Assembly (NCBI RefSeq): GCF_900114005.1
Contig: NZ_FORM01000001.1
Coordinates: 1-64,000 of the forward strand
Reading direction: 5' to 3'
Length of the DNA stretch: 64,000 nucleotides
Source: Olleya namhaensis
Lineage (GTDB): Bacteria; Bacteroidota; Bacteroidia; Flavobacteriales; Flavobacteriaceae
In this document: one piece after another, positions 1 to 9,070 of the stretch
Position numbering within the stretch: position 1 is the stretch's first letter
How the letters are laid out: each line of letters opens with the position of its first letter
Made by a program: the position numbers and the translations under genes
Notes under the pieces: generated by a model
Told to the model about the DNA's origin: nothing
The model's input: only the letters and a program-made list of their open reading frames with translations
Database searches by the model: none

Positions 1-1050
1 GCATTAGTCCCTGAATCTGCTTCCGCTTGTGTTAAATAATAACTTACTGCGTATGCAGGGTTACCACCACTTATTTCGTTGTTTTTAAGACTTAAGTTAA
101 ATGATGCTAATCCATCAGGTGTACCATCGTCACAAATTGTTAATGATGTTGGTATTGCCACAGTAGGTAATGGATTTACAATTAAATCAAAAGTTGTAGA
201 GCCATAACATGTAGAATTGCTATTATCATTAACTCTAACATATATTGTTTGCTGAGAAGCTGTCGTATTTTGATAAGCTCCCGGATTTAAAATTGGATTA
301 GCTTCTGTTATAACATCTGCCATATCTTCATAAAAAGTTACCGTATAATTTAAAGGATCTTGTCCTCCTAAAATAGTAGTTTCTTGAGCTGTTAAATCAA
401 ACACCTCAAAACCATCTTCGGTTGGGTCATCACAAGACGTCAAATCCATTGGCTGTATCGCAACTGCATTAGCATTCACGATAAGTGTAAAACCACCATT
501 TGGTAATTGATTAGCAGAATAACAATTAGCATCTGAAGCACTTTCTAGTCTTACAAAAATAAATTCGCCATCACTACCACTGTAAGGACTTGTTAATGGA
601 TTGATATCTGCATCTGCATCTGCGAAAGAATTATGATAAGTCACATTAAAGTCTGTAGCTAGCTGAGTACCTAAAACAGGAACCGTTTGAGATTCTAAAT
701 CAAAAAATTCAACGCCATCATTGGATAAATCATCACAGACTTCCAGATCTGGAGCTTGGTTTAATACCGTTGTAATAACATCTAAAGTAAACGCTTCTGT
801 ATCTGAACACGTTTGAGAAGCAAGATCTTCTATTCTAACATAAATGGTTTCAGGATATACTCCAGAACCAACATAATTTGCAGGATCAACAATAGGGTTT
901 GCATCGTTTTGCGCATCTACTAAAAGTGTATGATAACTAACAAATACATCTGTCTGCGCACCAATTACTTCTGTGTCATTTACAGTCAAATCAAAATTAA
1001 TTGGTCCTGTAGCATTATCACACTCAACAATATCAATTGTATTTTGTACC
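1..1050 (-). repeat. Tandem protein repeats of about 95-101 residues in the adhesin
   Basis: Four related units follow one another in the translated minus strand. Their cores read ECDNATGPINFDL, VCDDLSNDGVEFFDL, SCDDPTEDGFEVFDL and ICDDGTPDGLASFNL, at about positions 1020, 735, 432 and 133. Each core is followed by a V(S/T)YH or V(T/S)(F/Y)Y strand, an (A)DA/N-P segment and an IYVRV or IFVRL strand. The spacing is 285, 303 and 299 bases. The fourth unit is cut by the window edge, so more may follow. The repeats are diverged at DNA level, so recent slippage is unlikely. Confidence 0.8.
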
Positions 1051-2825
1051 GTCGGACCGGAAATAAATTCAATTAAAACCGAGTCTGATGCTTGACAAGT
1101 TGCAGAAAACACTACATCTACACTATAAACACCCGATTCCATAGCATCCAACGTAGACGATGTTTCTCCAGGAATAACAACTCCATCTAAATACCAAGTA
1201 TGAGAAGCAGTTGGTAGGTTAGTGTCTAATGGTATTACTCCACCACTACAAATTGCCGTACCAGCTCCTATTGTAACATCATCCCCTAAATCTCCTCCTA
1301 AATTGAAAGTTCCTGCTCCTAGGAAAACAGCCGAATTATAGCTTGTATCATTTCCACTAGTTCCACCATCATCGGCAACTACAAGTTTAATTCTATAATT
1401 ATTATTTGGCGTTACGTTAGCAAAAGCAGTCATAGCAACAGTGTATCCTCTAAAATCAATTGGAGAATTTGCTGCTGGTTGTCCGCCTGCTCCATAAAAA
1501 GAATCAAAAAATGCAGGATTTTCTGAAGAACAACTAGGGTCAAAAGCATTATCTCTTACGGTATATACAGAAACAACATCTGTTGTACCTGGCACTATAG
1601 CAAGGTTAACTGTTGTTGTAGTTGTTAAGTCCGTTAATAAAAAAGCAAATGCATCAGAAAAGCTACATTGGAAACCACCATACTCATCCGAAGCAAACAA
1701 AAAATCAAAACTTATACTATTTGCTATTGGCACAAAATCGAATTCAATATAAGAAGCATTTGTTGAAAAACCTGCAGGTAAATCATCTCCTGCCACACCA
1801 TCTAAATCAGTATTAATAGCAGCTTCTAAATCACTATCTCCAGGCCAAGAACCTCCTCCACTACTTTGCACACCAGTTTCAGGGCCCTCTGCTTCCATAG
1901 CATCTCCAGAGTTTAAAACAATACCTGCCTCAAAAGCAAATGCACCAGGAATAGCTGTAAAATACCCAATACCATTAACGTCTCCAAAATTGGTCCCTGT
2001 ACTCCAGTTTATATTTGAAACACTAGCACAGGCACTATTAATTAAAACATCTTCTACTAATTCTGGAACAGTATAAGTGGTTTGATCCACATCTATATAT
2101 GGACTTAAAACTTGAACTTGTATTGAGTCAGAACTAGAACACCCTGTTGGATTGATATCCGTTGCTGTAAAAGTTACTGTATAAAGACCCAAACTATTAA
2201 ATGTGTGAGCTACTGATTCTCCTAAATCTGTAAAACCATCTCCGAAATTCCAACTGTAAATAGCACCTGTATTATCATCAGAAAAAGTAGCACTTCCATC
2301 AAAACTAACCACGCCACCTAAAGCAACTTGAACAACTCCTGTAGTATCAGCAACTGGGTTTGTAGTATCAATAGTTGGTGTTATTGTCTGACAAGATTGT
2401 AAACAAGAAATATTTGCCGACCATCCTGTTGTATTAGTATTTGCAGCTGCATCCGAAACAAATGAAATTGTTATGCACCCTGTAGTACTTGTTGGCGATG
2501 CCGAAATAGTTCCCGGATTAGTAGTCCCTCCAGAGAAGGTTCCTAAAACAGCACCCGAAGTATCATCTCCATCATAAATAGTCATAACATCCGCTACCAA
2601 TTGTGTGCTAAACGCTGTAAACTCTAATTGAACAAACTGATCCACACTGTCCGGACAAAAAGTAATAACAAAATTTTCTCCATCTGAATAATTAGAAGTC
2701 ACCCCTCCTGAATCAGAAAAAACACCTGAACATTGGGTAAATGTTCCGTTTTGCATAACTACATCTTGAGAGTGTGCAGTAAAAAGAGCTCCAAAAAAAG
2801 CAATAATTAGTAGAAATTTCTTCAT
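1..2825 (-). CDS. Large secreted adhesin-like protein, N-terminal part (runs off left edge)
   Basis: An open frame of 941 codons starts at ATG 2823-2825 on the minus strand and has no stop before the window edge. It begins with a signal peptide (MKKFLLIIAFFGALFTAHSQ). Next come a CUB-like region (about residues 20-130), a PKD domain near residue 190 (YSWNFGDG), and a choice-of-anchor L type domain (about 255-500, with FLFASDEYGGFQCSFSDAFA). An Ig-like stretch follows, then Cys-containing tandem repeats from about residue 590 on. Proteins of this build in Flavobacteriaceae are normally exported by the type IX secretion system and end in a type B sorting domain; that end is outside the window, so this is inference. 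It may mediate surface adhesion or gliding (SprB-like role), but no specific family member can be named. High confidence that the gene is real. Confidence 0.9.
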   Translation of the reverse strand, partial: MKKFLLIIAFFGALFTAHSQDVVMQNGTFTQCSGVFSDSGGVTSNYSDGENFVITFCPDSVDQFVQLEFTAFSTQLVADVMTIYDGDDTSGAVLGTFSGGTTNPGTISASPTSTTGCITISFVSDAAANTNTTGWSANISCLQSCQTITPTIDTTNPVADTTGVVQVALGGVVSFDGSATFSDDNTGAIYSWNFGDGFTDLGESVAHTFNSLGLYTVTFTATDINPTGCSSSDSIQVQVLSPYIDVDQTTYTVPELVEDVLINSACASVSNINWSTGTNFGDVNGIGYFTAIPGAFAFEAGIVLNSGDAMEAEGPETGVQSSGGGSWPGDSDLEAAINTDLDGVAGDDLPAGFSTNASYIEFDFVPIANSISFDFLFASDEYGGFQCSFSDAFAFLLTDLTTTTTVNLAIVPGTTDVVSVYTVRDNAFDPSCSSENPAFFDSFYGAGGQPAANSPIDFRGYTVAMTAFANVTPNNNYRIKLVVADDGGTSGNDTSYNSAVFLGAGTFNLGGDLGDDVTIGAGTAICSGGVIPLDTNLPTASHTWYLDGVVIPGETSSTLDAMESGVYSVDVVFSATCQASDSVLIEFISGPTVQNTIDIVECDNATGPINFDLTVNDTEVIGAQTDVFVSYHTLLVDAQNDANPIVDPANYVGSGVYPETIYVRIEDLASQTCSDTEAFTLDVITTVLNQAPDLEVCDDLSNDGVEFFDLESQTVPVLGTQLATDFNVTYHNSFADADADINPLTSPYSGSDGEFIFVRLESASDANCYSANQLPNGGFTLIVNANAVAIQPMDLTSCDDPTEDGFEVFDLTAQETTILGGQDPLNYTVTFYEDMADVITEANPILNPGAYQNTTASQQTIYVRVNDNSNSTCYGSTTFDLIVNPLPTVAIPTSLTICDDGTPDGLASFNLSLKNNEISGGNPAYAVSYYLTQAEADSGTN

Positions 2826-3039
2826 TTCTTTATATAAGAGGGTTTAACAAAGTATTACATTACAAGTATACTAAAATAATGACTAAAAAATCTGATTACT
2901 AAGTCATTTAACTAATCAAAAAAGGATATTAAAACTTAATAGTTTAGACAAATAGTCAAGACTATATTATGATAGTTAACAGTATAACAAGTAAAGTTAA
3001 AGTTATCCTACCTAAAACTAAGATTTTCTCATTTATATC

Positions 3040-3047
3040 TATATTTG
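3040..3047 (+). promoter_or_regulatory. Putative -7 promoter element for the MscS gene
   Basis: TATATTTG matches the Bacteroidota -7 consensus TAnnTTTG and lies 22 bases before the ATG at 3070. No TTTG is found at the usual -33 distance, so support is partial. Confidence 0.45.
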
Positions 3048-3069
3048 CTCAAAACTAAGAATATACAGA

Positions 3070-3876
3070 ATGAATTTACAAAAATGGATTGATAAGGGCA
3101 CGCAAGTTATTATAGACTATGCGCCTAAATTATTAGCTGCAATTGCAATATGGATTATTGGAGCTTTTGTTATTAAGCAAATTACTAAAGCTTTAAAAAA
3201 ATTAATGCTTTTAAAAAATTATGATGAAAGTCTTCAAAAATTTCTATTAAACCTACTTAACTGGGTATTAAAAATCGTATTAATTGTAGTTGTATTAGGT
3301 ACCTTAGGTGTTGAAACAACTTCTTTTGCCGCAATTCTAGCTGCAGCTGGTTTAGCCATTGGACTTGCTCTACAAGGATCATTAGGTAATTTTGCAGGAG
3401 GTGTTTTAATCATGTTGTTTAAGCCTTTTAAAATTGGTGATTTAATTGAAGCTCAAGGTGAAGTTGGTGTTGTTAAAGAAATACAAATCTTTACTACTAA
3501 ATTAACAGGTCTATCAAATAGAGAAATTATAATACCTAATGGTTCTTTATCAAATGGTAATATCATTAATTTTTCTACTGAAGGCACAAGACGTGTAGAC
3601 TTAGTCTTTGGTGTTGGTTATGACTCTGACATTAAGCAAACAAAATCTGTATTAATGCAAGTTTTAAAAGACAACCCTAAAGTATTAAATACGCCTGAAC
3701 CTACCGTAAACGTAATGGAATTAGCAGATAGCTCTGTTAATTTCGCGGTTAGACCTTGGTGTAAAGCAGAAGACTATTGGGCTGTTTATTTTGAAACAAC
3801 TGAAAAAACAAAAGAAGCATTAGATGCTGCAGGAATAGAAATACCTTATCCTCATGCTGTAGAAATACAAAAATAA
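3070..3876 (+). CDS. Small-conductance mechanosensitive channel (MscS family)
   Basis: This is an inner-membrane channel that opens under membrane tension to release solutes on hypo-osmotic shock. The 268 residues are close to E. coli MscS (286). Three N-terminal hydrophobic helices are visible. The pore-lining third helix carries the Gly/Ala-rich pattern AAGLAIGLALQGSLGNFAGG, followed by FKPFKIGD at the start of the cytoplasmic beta domain. IIPNGSLSNGNIINFS is the typical strand of that domain, and the C-terminal alpha/beta part is complete. It is a single gene between a divergent adhesin gene and an unknown exported protein 68 bases downstream. Family assignment is firm; ion preference cannot be told. 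Confidence 0.93.
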   Translation: MNLQKWIDKGTQVIIDYAPKLLAAIAIWIIGAFVIKQITKALKKLMLLKNYDESLQKFLLNLLNWVLKIVLIVVVLGTLGVETTSFAAILAAAGLAIGLALQGSLGNFAGGVLIMLFKPFKIGDLIEAQGEVGVVKEIQIFTTKLTGLSNREIIIPNGSLSNGNIINFSTEGTRRVDLVFGVGYDSDIKQTKSVLMQVLKDNPKVLNTPEPTVNVMELADSSVNFAVRPWCKAEDYWAVYFETTEKTKEALDAAGIEIPYPHAVEIQK

Positions 3877-3944
3877 AGCTAGTTATTTAATATAACGGTA
3901 TAATTCTTGATGCTAACTATATATATTAACTTAAACCAATAATT

Positions 3945-4652
3945 ATGAGAAAATCAATTTTATTATTAACCGGTATTGTTTCTCTTTTTAGCTTTCAGGC
4001 TATTTCACAACAAGTTGTTCTTATACCAGAACGTACTTTTAGTCGTGACATGGGAATGAATACAGCAGAAAGAGAGGAGAACCCAAATATCGAAGGTTCT
4101 AAATACATTTACGAAAATTATCAACAGGCAAAATTATCTACGCATCCTAATATATTATTCAACGTAAGATACAATGCTTATAATGATGATATAGAGGTGC
4201 AAGGAGCAAATAATACGTCGTATGCTTTAAATAAATATGGAGGTACCATAATTGTAACTATGCTGACGGGAGAAAATTATATCAATTCCAAGTATGTAGA
4301 CGATAAAGAGAATATTAAGACTGGATTCTTCGAGGTGTTAAATACTAGCGGTGATTTTTTTCTATTAAAAAAACAAACAGTTTTTGTAAAAGAAAAAGAA
4401 ATTGCTAAAACAACATATCATAAAGATAAACCAGCTAAATATGTAAAAAGTAGTGATGAGTATTATGTAAAAGTAAATGATTTAACTGCTAACAAAATTC
4501 CGAAAAAAAACAAAGAATTTGCTAATTTATTTCCTCAAGAAAAAGAAGCGATTTTAAGCTTTATTAAAAGTGAAAAAATCAAATTAAAAAAAGAGGAAGA
4601 TCTTATAAAGGTTTTCAAACATATTGAAAAACTTAGAAAAGATAGCAAGTAA
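3945..4652 (+). CDS. Unknown exported protein
   Basis: I do not recognise this 235-residue protein. It has a clear signal peptide (MRKSILLLTGIVSLFSFQAISQ) and no further membrane segment, so it should be periplasmic or outside the cell. The middle is rich in Tyr and Asn. The last third is very Lys/Glu-rich and probably helical (residues about 180-235). No CxxC, lipobox or T9SS sorting tail is visible. It lies 68 bases after mscS on the same strand and its stop is only 4 bases from the convergent tsaB stop. The pattern resembles the many small conserved exported proteins of Flavobacteriia with no assigned role. Confidence 0.8.
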   Translation: MRKSILLLTGIVSLFSFQAISQQVVLIPERTFSRDMGMNTAEREENPNIEGSKYIYENYQQAKLSTHPNILFNVRYNAYNDDIEVQGANNTSYALNKYGGTIIVTMLTGENYINSKYVDDKENIKTGFFEVLNTSGDFFLLKKQTVFVKEKEIAKTTYHKDKPAKYVKSSDEYYVKVNDLTANKIPKKNKEFANLFPQEKEAILSFIKSEKIKLKKEEDLIKVFKHIEKLRKDSK

Positions 4653-4656
4653 TAAT

Positions 4657-5328
4657 TTATTTCTTAGATTTTATTGCAACAAAATCTTTTAAATAATAAG
4701 GCTCAAAATAGGCGACATCTTCGATGTCGCTTTTTTTATACTTATTAAAACTTAAAGCGCTCATTTGATCTGCAGACGGCAACTTGTTTTCAATGAAAAT
4801 AGCATTAGGGCTATTTAAAAGTATTTTTGTTTTCTCTACACCGTCTCCAACAAAGTAAACCTTACCGGAAGCTAGCTCTTTCTCAAAAGCACTTTCATTC
4901 AATATCTGAGCTTCTATGGCTCTTACTACATTATAATCTTTATCAAATATAGCAGAATAGACTTCTAATCGTCTAGCGTCAAGCATAGGTACAATACAAC
5001 CTGAATCAGCACTTACTTGATGCGCTAATGCTTCTAGAGTAGATATTGATATTAAGGGGATCTTTAAAGCGTAGGCCAATCCTTTTGCTGCCGAAACACC
5101 AATACGTAAACCAGTATAAGACCCTGGACCTTTACTTACCGCAATAGCTTCTAATTGACTTGAAGTAATATTTGCTTCCTTTAAAACAGCCTCAATATAG
5201 ACATGCAGTTTTTCTGCATGAGAATACCCATTACCATAATCTTCTTTTAACACCAAAGTCTCCCCTTTATTAGAAAGAGAGACTGAGCAGTTTGTAGTTG
5301 AAGTTTCTATATTTAATATATACGCCAC
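4657..5328 (-). CDS. tsaB: tRNA threonylcarbamoyladenosine biosynthesis protein TsaB
   Basis: TsaB is the scaffold partner of TsaD in making t6A at position 37 of ANN-decoding tRNAs. The 223 residues show the ASKHA-like N-terminal strand LNIETSTTNCSVSLS, the family hallmark SKGPGSYTGLRIGVSAAKG (about residues 66-84) and MLDARRLEVYSA (about 117-128). The start codon is GTG at 5326-5328: no ATG lies nearby, and the protein beginning (M)AYILNIETS matches the family. It is the last gene behind the efflux operon, 2 bases after the TolC-like stop, and is probably co-transcribed with it. It is convergent with the unknown exported gene with only 4 bases between the two. Confidence 0.93.
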   Translation of the reverse strand: MAYILNIETSTTNCSVSLSNKGETLVLKEDYGNGYSHAEKLHVYIEAVLKEANITSSQLEAIAVSKGPGSYTGLRIGVSAAKGLAYALKIPLISISTLEALAHQVSADSGCIVPMLDARRLEVYSAIFDKDYNVVRAIEAQILNESAFEKELASGKVYFVGDGVEKTKILLNSPNAIFIENKLPSADQMSALSFNKYKKSDIEDVAYFEPYYLKDFVAIKSKK

Positions 5329-5330
5329 TT

Positions 5331-6650
5331 TTATTCTGTTATTGGTTTACCTAGATAAAAATCTAGCACTTTTGTTTTAAAAATAAAATCATATTTAGCA
5401 TTTACTAAAGACGCTTCAGCGTTTACTAGACGCAGTCTTGTTTGCTCTATATCAAATGCGTTCATAGCTCCAATATTATAACGCTCTTGTGCATTTTGAA
5501 ATGCAATATTCTGCGCTTCAAGGCTTACTTTAGCTGCTTCATAAGATCTAAAAGCTGCTTTTGCATCTGTAAATGCACGTTGCACATTAGCCTCTAAAGA
5601 CAATTTAGTTTGCACTAAACTTAACTTAGCATTCTCTTCTTGTATTTTTGCTTTAGCAACATTGGTTTTATTCTGAAATTGAGAAAAAATCGGAATGCTA
5701 ATGTTTAATCTAAAACTATGCGCTTTCTGATCGTTTAACTGATTAAAAAACGTGTTTTCAGTTTGAATTAAGTTAGTATAAAACACATTAGATCCAAACC
5801 CGTAACCTACTGAAATAAATGGTAAAAATCCACTTTTTGAAATATCTGTAGACAATTCTGCATTTTCAATATTCTTTTCAGCAACTTTAACCTCATATCT
5901 ATTAGCCAATGCATACGCTACAATAGGGGTAGCATCATCATACATTAATTCTGCAGACGGATCATTAACCTCAATTACCTGGACATCAAAACCTTTATAA
6001 GGCACTTGTAATAGTTGAGATAACGTTAATAATGAAATATCATAATTATTCTGAGCCACAGTTACACTTTGTAAATCTCTACTTAAAGTTGCTTGTGCAT
6101 CATAAATATTAGCTTGAGGTTGCACACCTGCGTCCACTAAATCTTGTACCTGTTTTAACTGTTTTTCTGTAAATCCATACTGTGCTTCAGCGATTTCAAG
6201 ATTTTCGATATTAAACAATACATTTAAATAAGCATTAACTACATTTAAAGATATATCATCCTTAATTCTATTCAATTCTAATCTATTAGTCTCTAAACTT
6301 AATTGAGACTGCTTGTATAAATTAGTTAACCTAAATCCGTTAAACACTGTTTGGTTAGCAGACACACTAAAACTTGTACTATTAGATGTTCTATCAACAA
6401 ATTGTCCCGGAAATATCTCTGTGTTACCTAAAGACAAACTATGTCCTGCACTACCACTTACCGTTGGTAAAAACTGTCCTTTTGAAGCAATGATGTCTTG
6501 CTCATTTGATAACAACGTGTTTTGACCTTGTAAAACTGATATATTATTCTCTAGAGCGTGCGTTACACACTCTTGTAATGTCCATTTTTTTTCTTGCGCT
6601 GTTGCTGAAAAACCTATTAACAGCAAAAATAAATACGTTATCTGTTTCAT
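5331..6650 (-). CDS. TolC-family outer-membrane efflux protein
   Basis: This is the outer-membrane channel of a tripartite efflux pump. I place the start at ATG 6648-6650 (MKQITYLFLLLIGFSATAQ, a signal peptide), giving 439 residues. The frame is open for 34 more codons upstream, but that stretch overlaps the adaptor gene and would bury the signal peptide. The start lies one base after the adaptor's stop. Two OEP-like repeats with long helices are visible, for example around NLEIAEAQYGFTEKQLKQVQ and the C-terminal RYNIGAMNAFDIEQTRLRL pattern. The order ATPase, permease, permease, adaptor, channel indicates a complete MacAB-TolC-like system. The substrate is unknown. Confidence 0.92.
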   Translation of the reverse strand: MKQITYLFLLLIGFSATAQEKKWTLQECVTHALENNISVLQGQNTLLSNEQDIIASKGQFLPTVSGSAGHSLSLGNTEIFPGQFVDRTSNSTSFSVSANQTVFNGFRLTNLYKQSQLSLETNRLELNRIKDDISLNVVNAYLNVLFNIENLEIAEAQYGFTEKQLKQVQDLVDAGVQPQANIYDAQATLSRDLQSVTVAQNNYDISLLTLSQLLQVPYKGFDVQVIEVNDPSAELMYDDATPIVAYALANRYEVKVAEKNIENAELSTDISKSGFLPFISVGYGFGSNVFYTNLIQTENTFFNQLNDQKAHSFRLNISIPIFSQFQNKTNVAKAKIQEENAKLSLVQTKLSLEANVQRAFTDAKAAFRSYEAAKVSLEAQNIAFQNAQERYNIGAMNAFDIEQTRLRLVNAEASLVNAKYDFIFKTKVLDFYLGKPITE

Positions 6651-6651
6651 A

Positions 6652-7770
6652 TTAGTCTTCGTCTTCATCGTTATCTTCTTTTGATGCTTTATTCCAAACT
6701 TTGATTTTATCACCTTCTTCAACACCATCCTTGATTTCGACATTAATCCCATCAGACAATCCTAATTCTACATCTTTCTTTTCAAATTTACCATCTTCCT
6801 TTTCAATTTCAACAAATGGCTTTTCAGTAATTCTATTAAACTGTAGTAAAGATTCTTTTATAACCAAAGTACTATCTCTGCTTTCCATTTCTATTTCAGC
6901 ATTAGCACTATAACCAGCTCTAATTTTAGTTGATGGCTCCACAGTTACATCTGCTTTTATAGTAAATTGAACTGCTCCATTTTCCTCCATACCTTTAGGC
7001 GCTACAAAGGTTAATTTTGCTGGAAACACTTTTTCGTTAATGGCACCTAAGATAACTTTAATGTCTTTACCTTCCTCTAACTTACCAACTTCTGCTTCGT
7101 CTACTTTACCTTCAAAAATCATCTTACTCATGTCTGCAATAGTCGCAATAGTTGTCCCAGCATTAAAATTATTACTTTCAATGACTTGGTCCCCTTCACG
7201 TACAGGAATTTCTAGTACAGTACCAGGTATAAGTGCTATAATATTAGTATTGGCAGATCCACCACCAGACAACGATCCTCTTTTAATAATTTGATAATTA
7301 TTTTGTGCTTGACTTAACGTCTCTTGCGCTTGATTTAAAGCCAACTCGCTGTTCTCAAAATCTTGTCTTGAAACTACACCTTTATCAAATAAGGTTTTAT
7401 TACGATCGTATATTGTTTTAGAATTATTGTAAGACAATTTAGCACTAGAAATTTGACTACTTGCTCCTACTAAACTCTGCTCGTTAGGCACAACCCTAAT
7501 CTTAGCGATAACATCTCCTTTTTTAACAACATCTCCTTCTTCTACAAGGATTTTGTCAATAATCCCTGATATCTGCGGTTTAAGTTCTACTTCTTCCTCA
7601 GGATTTAATTTACCTGTGGCAACAGTTTTAGTATTAATTGAAGTATAAAAAGGTGTTGCAGTTTTAAAATCTTCAACCGATTTTGAACTAGAATCTTTAA
7701 AATACTTTAACACCATGACAAGTGCTATTACCAAAGCAAGAATTACAATTATTTTTATTGTTTTTTTCAT
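6652..7770 (-). CDS. Periplasmic adaptor (HlyD/MacA family) of an ABC efflux pump
   Basis: This adaptor links the inner-membrane ABC permeases to the TolC-like channel. The 372 residues start with one membrane anchor (IIVILALVIALVMVLKYF). Then come a lipoyl-like half-motif (LKPQISGIIDKILVEEGDVV), an alpha-hairpin with coiled-coil character (about residues 105-165, rich in Gln/Asn/Ser), the second lipoyl half (GTVLEIPVREGDQV) and beta-barrel and membrane-proximal domains. The C-terminus is unusually acidic (KASKEDNDEDED). It lies 59 bases downstream of the second permease and one base upstream of the channel gene. Confidence 0.92.
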   Translation of the reverse strand: MKKTIKIIVILALVIALVMVLKYFKDSSSKSVEDFKTATPFYTSINTKTVATGKLNPEEEVELKPQISGIIDKILVEEGDVVKKGDVIAKIRVVPNEQSLVGASSQISSAKLSYNNSKTIYDRNKTLFDKGVVSRQDFENSELALNQAQETLSQAQNNYQIIKRGSLSGGGSANTNIIALIPGTVLEIPVREGDQVIESNNFNAGTTIATIADMSKMIFEGKVDEAEVGKLEEGKDIKVILGAINEKVFPAKLTFVAPKGMEENGAVQFTIKADVTVEPSTKIRAGYSANAEIEMESRDSTLVIKESLLQFNRITEKPFVEIEKEDGKFEKKDVELGLSDGINVEIKDGVEEGDKIKVWNKASKEDNDEDED

Positions 7771-7829
7771 TTTATTTATAGTTTTCTTGGTTGACTTTAT
7801 ATATTTATTGGTTTGTTATACTACTTAAA

Positions 7830-9068
7830 TTACTCTTCTCTTAAGGCATCGATTGGCTTAATACTTGTTGCTTTAAATGCTGGTATTAATCCTATTAATG
7901 TTCCTAAAACTATTAAAATTGTTAATGCTATAAAAACTATGGATATGGATACTGATGCATTTACCAACACCGCTTCTGGACCTTGACCAAAGAGGCTATC
8001 TACTAACATCAAAATCAATCCTCCAGTAATAATACCTATTAAACCGGCTATTAATGTAATAAACACAGCTTCTAATACTACTTGTCTTTTTATCTCAAAA
8101 GGTGTTGCACCAAGTGCCCGACGCACCCCTATCTCTTTTGTACGTTCTCTAACGGTTATCAATAAGATGTTTCCAATAGCAAATACACCTGCAAACAATG
8201 TTGCAATACCAACAAACCATGTTAGAAACTGCATCCCTGTTAAAAACCCAGTAATTTTCTCAAACTCTTTACCAAGGTTAAAACTACCAAACGCACGATT
8301 ATCTTCGGGATGGACTTTATTTAAGTTTCTTAAAATCAATTTGGCATCTGCTTCAATTTGAGAAATATCATATTCAGGTTTACCAGTAATCATCATCCAA
8401 CCAATATTACCTCCCATATTATAGATTTGCTGAAAAGTGGTAAACGGAATATTCATGTCATCCGACGGTCCCATATTACCTCCCGTTTCAAACATACCGA
8501 CGATCTTAAAATTCATTCCATTAAGCTGAATGTACTCCCCAATCATTTCGGCATCTTTCTCAAAAAGTTGTTTGTATATTTCTTCCGAAATAGCCACCAC
8601 TTTCCTGTTTTCGTCAATATCCGTTTGATTAATAAAACGACCTTGAATCATTTTCTTTTTCTGAACCTGATCAAGCAATGGATAATCACCACTTACACTA
8701 AAATTTCCAGACAGAAAATCATGAATAACCAACGCTTGGTTTCTATTTCTAGGCACCACAAACTCAATGCCTTCTACGTTATCTTCAATTTTTTTTGCAT
8801 CTGTTATTTTAAGTTGCACTTGCCTACCTTCTTGAAAGCCTTTAAAGGGTTTACTTGTACTTTGTGCCCACACAAACACACTGTTAGTAGCAAAACTACC
8901 AAACAATCTATTGAATGAGTTTTCAATCCCACGTGCAGACCCTAATAAAACGATAAGTAATAAAATTCCCCACCAAACACCAACCATAGTTAATGCGGTT
9001 CGAAGTTTGTTTTTACCCAAACTATCAAAAACCTCCTGCCAAGTATCTCTCTCTAATAAAAATCGCAT
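7830..9068 (-). CDS. MacB-like ABC transporter permease (second of pair)
   Basis: This 412-residue permease has one N-terminal membrane helix, a MacB-type periplasmic core (about residues 45-270) and three C-terminal helices of the FtsX fold. The coupling motif RERTKEIGVRRALGATP precedes the third helix, as in MacB and LolC/E. Unlike classical MacB it has no fused ATPase; that subunit is encoded separately at 10293. It lies 2 bases after the first permease, and the two are paralogues that probably form a heterodimer. Substrates of such split systems in Bacteroidota are mostly unknown; peptides, lipoproteins or drugs are possible. Confidence 0.92.
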   Translation of the reverse strand: MRFLLERDTWQEVFDSLGKNKLRTALTMVGVWWGILLLIVLLGSARGIENSFNRLFGSFATNSVFVWAQSTSKPFKGFQEGRQVQLKITDAKKIEDNVEGIEFVVPRNRNQALVIHDFLSGNFSVSGDYPLLDQVQKKKMIQGRFINQTDIDENRKVVAISEEIYKQLFEKDAEMIGEYIQLNGMNFKIVGMFETGGNMGPSDDMNIPFTTFQQIYNMGGNIGWMMITGKPEYDISQIEADAKLILRNLNKVHPEDNRAFGSFNLGKEFEKITGFLTGMQFLTWFVGIATLFAGVFAIGNILLITVRERTKEIGVRRALGATPFEIKRQVVLEAVFITLIAGLIGIITGGLILMLVDSLFGQGPEAVLVNASVSISIVFIALTILIVLGTLIGLIPAFKATSIKPIDALREE

Positions 9069-9070
9069 AG

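Noticed and set aside
1622-1816. Short plus-strand frame at the left edge
   Set aside because: Antisense to the choice-of-anchor L domain of the adhesin gene, which has a continuous frame of 941 codons.
6651-6752. Longer TolC-like start at 6752
   Set aside because: It overlaps the end of the adaptor gene by about 100 bases and puts 34 charged residues before an otherwise perfect signal peptide.
8358-8918. Open frame of 186 codons on the plus strand
   Set aside because: It lies wholly antisense to the MacB-like permease, whose motifs and length are normal. Its composition (Lys, Ile, Asn, His, Phe) is that of a shadow frame.
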